Shown here piece by piece: positions 56,931 through 64,000 of a DNA stretch of 64,000 nucleotides. The notes under the pieces were generated by a model, which was not told the origin of the DNA, did no database searches, and was given only the letters and a program-made list of their open reading frames with translations. Every line of letters starts with the position of its first letter. The first letter of the stretch is position 1. The stretch comes from Bradysia coprophila (taxonomy: Eukaryota; Arthropoda; Insecta; Diptera; Sciaridae), in assembly GCF_014529535.1 (NCBI RefSeq), contig NW_023503493.1:21856001-21920000 (forward strand), in the 5' to 3' direction. A program made the position numbers and the translations under genes.

Positions 56931-58753
56931 GTATCGAAATAATTTCTCTCTGAAAATAAAACTTTACATGAGAACACAAGAATTTCGTCTCTAACAGAGA
57001 CTGTCTTTTGAAATAGGGTGACCTATACAATTTATACCCACTCCTATTGCATTGACCACAAATTAATCTGTTTATTCCCAGGAATATTTATTTTTCATTA
57101 GCCCTAAGTAAATCGCAATTATGAACAATGTTGGCACCATTTACACTCCACAATAATTTTGCAATTTGTTTAGACTTAAAAATCATATAGAAAGAACAAA
57201 AAAGTGAAATTTTGGAAATAGCAAAATTCGTCATTTAAAATAAAATTTCCAAGTTTCACCGGTTTTAAATTTATAAGTTGTAGAACAGCCTGCAGCTATT
57301 ACATCAATTATCCCTTTTTTGTGGAAAACATGAAACTCGTTAAGTAATATTCGCTAATAAAGATTTTGATTTTATTCAAACACTTTGTTAATTGAATTGC
57401 CTTTATGAATATGATATTAATTTAGAATTTTCAAATTTGTGTTTATGTTTAATTTAATTTTGGTTAATAACATTTTACTTTAGGGCTTTTTACACTCGAA
57501 AATAAAGTCTACCACACAACTATACACAACACAACCTCATCCAAATGACGAGAGTAAGCGTCAATTGTTTCAATATATAATTTTATATCTTTTCATATTT
57601 TGAAGTGCAAGGTAAACGAATTTTTATCATTTTCATTGCACACTCTTGACATAACCAACAATAAAAGGTAGCTAATATAAAATCGCTGAATGATCTGCAC
57701 GTATATAACCAGTGTTCTTGGTGCTCCACATATATAATACATATATACATTAAAATAGAGCTTAAAGTTCAGACCATTTTACTTTTTATATCACAGAAAT
57801 TATATACCTAATCCCAGACAGTAAAAGATTCAATTTATAGCTTTCTTGGTGCTCTTTGAGCTGGCATGGGATGAAATAGTGAAGTAGAATAAGTAGAATT
57901 GTTAACGCTAGAATTGAATTGCACATTGGATTTGGAAAGGTTTGTCGACTATCTCAAAAGAGGGTCTATTGTGGATAAATGCGGTTCATTGCGCCACATA
58001 CAAATGTGTCTTTATCGATTTGGCTATTTACATGATTCTTTGTTGCGACATTATTCATTAAAAATTGTAGAAACAATATGTATGGGGACCGGGGAGGATA
58101 TTTGTTAAAAATAAGAGGGGCCATTCACAAATTACGTTCACTCCTAAGGGCAGAAGATGTGTGACAGAAGCCCTACATTCATTTTCAAAATATTCTAAAT
58201 ATTTGTCGTGTTTAGGGGTGGGCGGTTTGAAATTGATCATTTTTTGAGTGCGTTCTTTGTGATTGTTCTCTTAATAATTTTCTGAAATTGCAAAACTTAT
58301 CCGTAAGCGAACGATTATATTGATAAGCGAATTAATGCGAATTTGGTTTTATCTACAGACTTTCATTTACTTACTTTATACCGCGATGTTTGTGTTGGAA
58401 GTTTTACGCGAGCTTAACAGTTTCGTATGTAAACTAAGAAAAGCTATGAGTGAGAATAGTTTCGTCTGAGATTACAGTTTTGAAGAAAAAGGTGTATAAT
58501 CCCAAATGTAATCTAGATCTTTAATTTAAAATTTATTTAGCTATTAAAGGGTGAAGAAAATAAAGAGTACAGTTGCCTTTCTGTGTCGTTCAGGTGCATA
58601 CCTTTATTTAAAAATTGAATTATGTTTCGTATACCGTTTTTCTGAGCATTCACCTTGCGAATCGGTAATATTTCAAATTAGAGTAGTAAAAAAATAGCAT
58701 TCATGAAAACGCAGTGAAAAGAAGTGTAATTTTGCGATAGAGGTACAGTCTCG
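56931..58753. other. Intergenic; one receptor-like relic
   Basis: AT-rich. Apart from 57899-58108, nothing coding or repetitive was recognised. Confidence 0.4.
57899..58108 (+). pseudogene. Possible insect gustatory-receptor fragment
   Basis: About 60 codons read ...LERFVDYLKRGSIVDKCGSL, then RHIQMCLYRFGYLHDSLLRH and YSLKIVETI. The spacing of Leu, Arg and Tyr recalls the intracellular loop before transmembrane segment 5 in gustatory receptors (LR.L...Y..L.....N..FSLQ). There is no proper start, and a stop follows before a membrane segment. Similarity is weak and judged by eye; a chance frame is possible. Confidence 0.2.
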
Positions 58754-58924
58754 GAATTATAAGAAGTTACATTTCAAACAATTACAATCCAATCGACGTT
58801 ATTCATTCCACATGCGATTTACACGTTATAATACATACACATACGTAAATGTCGTAACGTTTACATGTGGAATGAATAACGGCGATTGGATTGTAATTGT
58901 TTGAAATGTAACTTCTTATAATTC
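58754..58924. repeat. 171-bp hairpin element
   Basis: Arms of about 67 bases, starting GAATTATAAGAAGTTACATT and ending with its complement. The pair includes ACAATCCAATCG / CGATTGGATTGT and ATTCATTCCACATG / CATGTGGAATGAAT; only about two mismatches were seen. Loop about 37 bases. A small fold-back transposon or hairpin-RNA source. Confidence 0.8.
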
Positions 58925-59850
58925 TTCCACCGTAATCAAGAAACATCATTTTGTTCTGTTTGAGTCTGAAATCGAAATTTCACAAGAAAAACTTGTAATA
59001 ACGAAAATGATCAATTTTCAAAAATCGCTGCAAGATTACTGAATTTTATATCAACTGTAGCTTCCTGGTTTTTCTCCAAATTTTGTTTTTCCTTTTCTAA
59101 TTTTTCAAAAGTTATCAAGAAAACTCAGAAAATCAAAGAAAAAACTTCTGAGTTGGAAGTTTCCCAATAGGTTAATATGCAATAAGGCTACAACATATAC
59201 AACTATTTTAACACCTGTAAAAAGCGGGAATAGACATTTACTTACATAACTAGGGACGAGACAGCTTTCTAGCAACCGCTTATAGTATGTTTACAAAATT
59301 AGAAAGCGGAAAATGCATACGCTTTTAACATAATAAGCAGGAAAAAAGCGTTGGTATGTCTAAGTATTATTTTTTTGCTTGTCGAGAATTAAATCGAGAA
59401 ATTATCAAATGTGGGCTTCAAAAGGAAATTAGCGCTGAATTTACGTATATACTAAACGAATTCACTAACCGTCGACCGCAGGGTAGGAAAAATTTATTTT
59501 CTGAATTTGGTATATTTTGCTTTGTTACGCCCTTGTATTGCAATGAATGTGGGAATAAATTTGGAAATTAGGTAATTAAGTCAACTGACTTCTCGCCTCT
59601 GCAACCCCGGAAAACAGTCAAGACAAAAAACAATAATGCAACCGTAGAGCGCCAAAGTAAACAATAATATCATAATTTTGTTTGATTTATCTACCCTCAT
59701 CATAACATCATTGTACACCGGCTTTGATTCCATAATTTTCGTTATATTGACTTTATTATTATTTATGCAGTCGGTACAGGTAAAAGGACATGTCTCAAAA
59801 GGAAAGAAAAACGAAATGTTTTCTCCATTTGGCTGTTAATTCTTTCTTAC
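58925..59850. other. Intergenic, no gene recognised
   Basis: AT-rich. The 71-codon frame at 59356-59571 starts with an ATG but shows no family signal; a CAGG/GTAGG donor-like site lies inside it. Confidence 0.35.
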
Positions 59851-60127
59851 AGAATCAAACTTCTCTCGTGTTGTAGTAAAATAAATCACAGATCCACGCA
59901 ACTCAATATAGTCTGAAATCTCTCCCTCAAATATACACCATATACCCGTCTCCATCCGAACTTGTATATCCGTACTGTTTTGTCGCCGAAGCAAAAACTT
60001 TACAGTTCCAATACAATCCATTCTCGTAGTTAAACTTTCTCCAGTTGTGTACAGATACTTCATCGACGTAGAACATAACGCATCTTTTCGTAGAACGGAA
60101 ACAGCACGCGTAAAAACATTGTTATTC
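59851..60127 (-). CDS. Candidate internal exon, family unknown
   Basis: On the minus strand, AATCAG at 60128 is followed by a frame open for 277 bases to a strong donor (GATTCT|GTAAGAAAG at 59850). Codon use is mixed and looks coding (RTM.CIGTVKFLLRRQNSTDI, RMETGIWCIFEGEISDYIEL). An ATG at 60061-60063 lies within it, so it might also be a first exon. Neither the neighbouring exons nor a family could be found; it could be a relic of a mobile-element gene. Confidence 0.3.
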
Positions 60128-63008
60128 CTGATTCATGTGACGATTTCGTTTTTCCACACCGAGTTGCTGAAAATATGATTTATTGTACATGGTGTGTATG
60201 TACTTTGAATATTTTTCGACATAATAAATGACCGGTCATTGTGAATGTTAAAGAGTATAAAAGAATAGAAGAAAGTAGTCAACGAAAGAAAGAAAAAAAT
60301 AACGAAGCACATAGCTAAGAAAATCCTTTTGTTGAAAAGGAAATTTTCTTATTTTTTGATTATAAATTGTGGCGATAAAAAATTGGTTAAGTAAAAATAT
60401 ATCTTTCCTTTCTCCGAATGAAGTGTGCAAACTTTTCCCGTTGTTAATCTGGCGATGTAATAATTTTTGGTGTTTTTTTTTCGGTGGATTGTTAAAATCC
60501 CGTCCGCAAGATAATATAGAAAGCGTAACTTAATGTTCATTGATGCAGAACTGAACACAAACACTATGTAACGTAATATAATATAACAACGTGTAATAAA
60601 TGAACATTAAAAGCGTGTTTAATGTAGTGTGCTAAGTTATAGTTTTTGATTAATTGCTGAAGTTTCGACTTAGGAATTTATTGGAACCTCTGGTTTGTTA
60701 AAAATTTTATTATTTATGTTGTTTAAAATACATTTTTATTGGAGTGTCCTTATAGTTGTAACGTCGTAATTCATTCATAATCTGTCATTTTTCATAAGTT
60801 ATAGATTTGGAATGTTATGAGTGTAATAAAATCCTAAATTATATTTCGGTTCATGCATATCTATGCATCATTTTTACTGAAATATTGTCTTTGTACACAG
60901 TCGAGTATTGAATAAGGTTTTGAAAGTTGTCAACCTTTACATAATTGACATGGAAAAAGAAAATTAATTTTGGCGTATGAAATCCTCCTCCATACTTCCG
61001 TTGGGAGATCTTTATTTTATTTTCAATTGATATAAGTTGACAGTGAATTTCCATTCCAGACTCGATGCCCGATATCACAGTACAAATTAGATTTTCTCTG
61101 TTATCAACTCATTCCCTCAAGTAAACCTTACATTAAATTCTACTACTTCAAAAAATCGTGAAAATTCACATGAAAACGTTTGTTTGGTTAGATTATGCAT
61201 CATACTGACAAAATTTAAAAAAATAGTTTTTACTGCGAAACGGTTCTATCTAAACCAGGACCGTTGCTAGACAGGAATTTAAGGGTGAGCCCAAAGCTGG
61301 AAAAAGTATTTTTGTATGGTGAAATTAAAGAAAAACCGGTTATTCTAAAATTTCAAAGCATTCTATCTTGGCCCCTTAGTAGATACGTCCTGATCTAAGC
61401 CCACAGTTAAACCCAACTCCTAGGAAGTTAGACATATCTCTTTAAAAACAAGTTTTCATCCAACCTAAATGCATTTCAACTTCTTAATTAAACATTTTGT
61501 TATTAATAGAAAAATAAATTTGACTTTTCTAATGTATTTACATTTGAATTAGCAGAAACCAGCATGTTAATCTAATAAATATGTATTTGGGTTGCTAGCG
61601 CAACGAGTCATAATTACAAAACCAACGCAGGTCTAACTGTAATCAATTATCCTCCATTGCTTATACATTCCCACTTTACTTATTTTGTTTGCACAACACA
61701 ATGACGAATTACAAAATAATTAGCAACGTCTCTTGCCGAGTCTCTTGCTTATTACCTTCAAACAAAATGTTAATAAATTTGTTGGTCCATAGCTTTATGA
61801 CAGAAAATGTCTCGAACAGTAAGATTAAAATCGTCGATAAGTCTTTCTGTCGTTGCGTGTCGTTGCGTTTACTCAGACGGTTATTTAAAAATGTCCTAAA
61901 TGTTTCCAATGAAGAGCTTATCGTCTGGGTAGCATAAATTTTCCGTTTTTTTTATTATTATAACAGCAAAAAATTCTCGATTACCGTTACGTATAAACGA
62001 CGGTTTTTGCCAAATTAAATTAATTGATGTAACTTAATATTGAGATGTACATTTTAACCTTCGTAAATTTATTTTTACGAACTTTTTTTCTGAAGACATT
62101 AATGGGTGGGAGTGAGTTGAGGTCGCGATAAAAATAACTTCAAGAAAGAAAATGTGACCGCGCTTAAGAACAGAAATTATGCACGGGTGTGTTTTTCTTC
62201 GAGGACATATTTAAGTGAGCATGATAAAACAGGAATTTGGTCACCATAAAATATGAATTAACATTACTCAAAAACTGTAAACACAACTTTTTAACGACAA
62301 GGGTTGTTCTACTTATTTTTTATTTAAAAAAACATCGACATTCGTCTCAAGGAATACTTATATCGTTGTGCAAATAATGAGCCATCCAATTAAGATTTCA
62401 ATTCTGTGGTGATTTGCTTAAATTGTATTTTTTGTTGATCAAAAATTATTTCTTGATGGTCAATTTTGTAAGTGCCACCATTTTTTATCCATTTCAATTT
62501 TACTTAAATCCAACTTAAACTATCTACAAACAAACCAACCAGATTTAATTTAATTAAGTAAATTGTTTGCAAAACTTTAGAAAGCTATTCAAGTTCTGCA
62601 AGTGACCGATACAGTTATAGAGTTCTGTTGGAAAATGTATACGTTTAATATTCAAAATAAATATTTTCTGTGAATATTAGACTGTTTTTTTTTACATATT
62701 TTGTGAAATGTTGTCGATAAAACACCACCCTTCTATGTAATTAGTTACATGTAACATTTTTTATGGACGTAAACTTTTTTTAAAATAATTTTTGTTTTTG
62801 ATATTGTTCGATAATAAATGTCGAAATGTCTCAATTAAATATAATATGACAAATAAGTGAGGACTCATGCGAAAATATATTTTAATTTGAATTGTCATTT
62901 TAGTTTTTTCTCGGAAATCTGTTTTAATAGTATTTTATCGCATAGGGTGTGTGTATTGTGCGCTATATACACGACATACATAAGAGTAAGCAGTAATGTA
63001 CTGTACTG
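60128..63008. other. Intergenic, no gene recognised
   Basis: Very AT-rich with many A and T runs. Open frames such as 61689-61937 have no recognised family and overlap frames on the opposite strand. Confidence 0.4.
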
Positions 63009-63092
63009 CTATAAGGCTGTATATAAGAGACGTGTACGTATACGAGAGCTTGCGCAAGTATTAGTACGAGTCTCTTATATACAGCCTTATAT
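63009..63092. repeat. Hairpin with 21-bp perfect arms
   Basis: ATAAGGCTGTATATAAGAGA C at 63011-63031 faces its exact complement at 63070-63090. The 38-base centre contains two further small palindromes (GTACGTATAC, CTTGCGCAAG). Size resembles a microRNA precursor, but the paired centre is atypical. Confidence 0.75.
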
Positions 63093-63781
63093 CAGTGAGG
63101 TATTTTATCGCAGTAGGCAAACATCTCTTTTTCTAGTGATATAATTTTGCTTTGAAAACCTTTAGCACTCTAGGGTAAAAAAATGCCGTAACTCTCTGGA
63201 AAAATCGGATTAGATAAAAACGAGTTTGAGAAACTCTGCTACTTAATAAAGTTTATAAAAGTGTGAACAAAGTAGCATAGATTCACAAACGTCTTTACCT
63301 TAATAATTGTAGTTTGTTTGCTAGAGAGAGTACTGGTCAGGGTTTAATATTTGACAAAGTTTCACAAATGTTTACCAAATGTTTAAAAAATTTGTGAACA
63401 TATGAAAATCGTTACGATGACATCTGTAAGAAAATAGAAAATTCCAACAAAAGCGAATTTTTGCAATCAGGGCATAACGACGGACAGGAATCACTAGAGT
63501 TGGATTTTCATATTTTCCTCCCTTGAAGTAAAAGTTTTATAATAAACCACCAAAAATTAGCTTCAACAACTAAACTAACACACTAAATGATTTTACACAT
63601 TTTTTAGAAGGAGAAGGCAGGTAAATACAGTTTCTCTTCCGTTTTAAACCATGAAAGTCTTTCTTACATTAACTGTCCGATTGACAATGTCAATCAAAAT
63701 GAAAAAAGTCATTGACTCGCTTTGAATCGACATATAAAGTTGTATTCGAAGCGTAAATTATCATACAAATCTATTGTCTTT
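63093..63781. other. Intergenic, no gene recognised
   Basis: AT-rich, nothing recognised. Confidence 0.4.
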
Positions 63782-63878
63782 ACTGCCGTAATTCGCATGT
63801 CGGACTTAGTGCAAAATTTAAACAAAAGAATTCTTTGTTTAAATTTTGCACTAAGTCCGACATGCGAATTACGGCAGT
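63782..63878. repeat. 97-bp almost perfect palindrome
   Basis: Arms of 45 or more bases, starting ACTGCCGTAATTCGCATGTC and ending with its complement, meet at a self-complementary centre (AGAATTCT), so there is practically no loop; one extra A is the only asymmetry. Palindromes of this kind are usually recent, as they are easily lost. Confidence 0.85.
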
Positions 63879-64000
63879 TTATGTGAGATTAATAGGGATG
63901 ATCTTTAAATTGATTGTGTCTAGTTGTGTTTAGACCGAATTAAAGTGGACAGGACACCCTAACTCGCCTTTATATCAGTACTTAGACATTTATGTTGCAA

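Noticed and set aside
63009..63092. MicroRNA precursor call
   Set aside because: Arm length is suitable, but the arms are perfectly paired and the centre has extra palindromes; without small-RNA data a hairpin repeat is the safer reading.
1..64000. tRNA, rRNA and CRISPR-like arrays
   Set aside because: No T-arm GGTTCRANNCC with a matching acceptor stem and no evenly spaced repeat-spacer pattern was seen. This was judged by eye; a tRNAscan or Infernal run would be decisive.

Overview
The window reads as AT-rich nuclear DNA of an insect, most likely a fly of the midge or gnat type. The support is three conserved animal genes split by very short introns (59-80 bases, with one of 276), GT-AG splice sites throughout, jockey/CR1-type retrotransposon remains, and a great many small inverted-repeat transposons. 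The species cannot be fixed from sequence alone. There are no operons, tRNA or rRNA genes, or CRISPR arrays.

Layout. Bases 1-8,300 are the gene-bearing part. Ppt2 (lysosomal thioesterase) lies on the minus strand and runs off the left edge. Pus10 (tRNA pseudouridine synthase) is complete in nine exons on the plus strand. ND-15/NDUFS5 (complex I subunit) is complete in two coding exons on the minus strand, tail to tail with Pus10. Between Ppt2 and Pus10 lies a block of mirrored transposon copies (1,712-3,756) and a non-autonomous hAT element with its 8-bp target duplication (3,778-4,483).

From 8.4 to 64 kb the window is close to a gene desert. The only other intact long gene is an intronless minus-strand gene for a membrane-anchored GT61-type glycosyltransferase (36,045-37,427). 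The rest holds fold-back and terminal-inverted-repeat elements, a 50-bp GC-rich minisatellite (32,471-33,020), an 18-bp-type minisatellite (40,572-40,992), a 523-bp near-perfect hairpin (41,051-41,573), a decayed jockey/CR1-like LINE (46,050-49,351) with its own nested insertion, a 1.5-kb element filled with GAGACC/GGTCTC motifs (49,618-51,118), an ETF-ubiquinone oxidoreductase pseudogene fragment and a LINE tail. Several short open stretches with good splice sites are listed as weak candidates.

The genes do not form one pathway: they serve lysosomal lipid/protein turnover, tRNA modification, mitochondrial respiration and glycosylation. The most distinctive property is the number and quality of long inverted repeats, some near-perfect enough to be candidate hairpin-RNA loci. 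I found no clear case of a previously undescribed multi-gene system. All homology calls are from recalled family motifs; no search was run.
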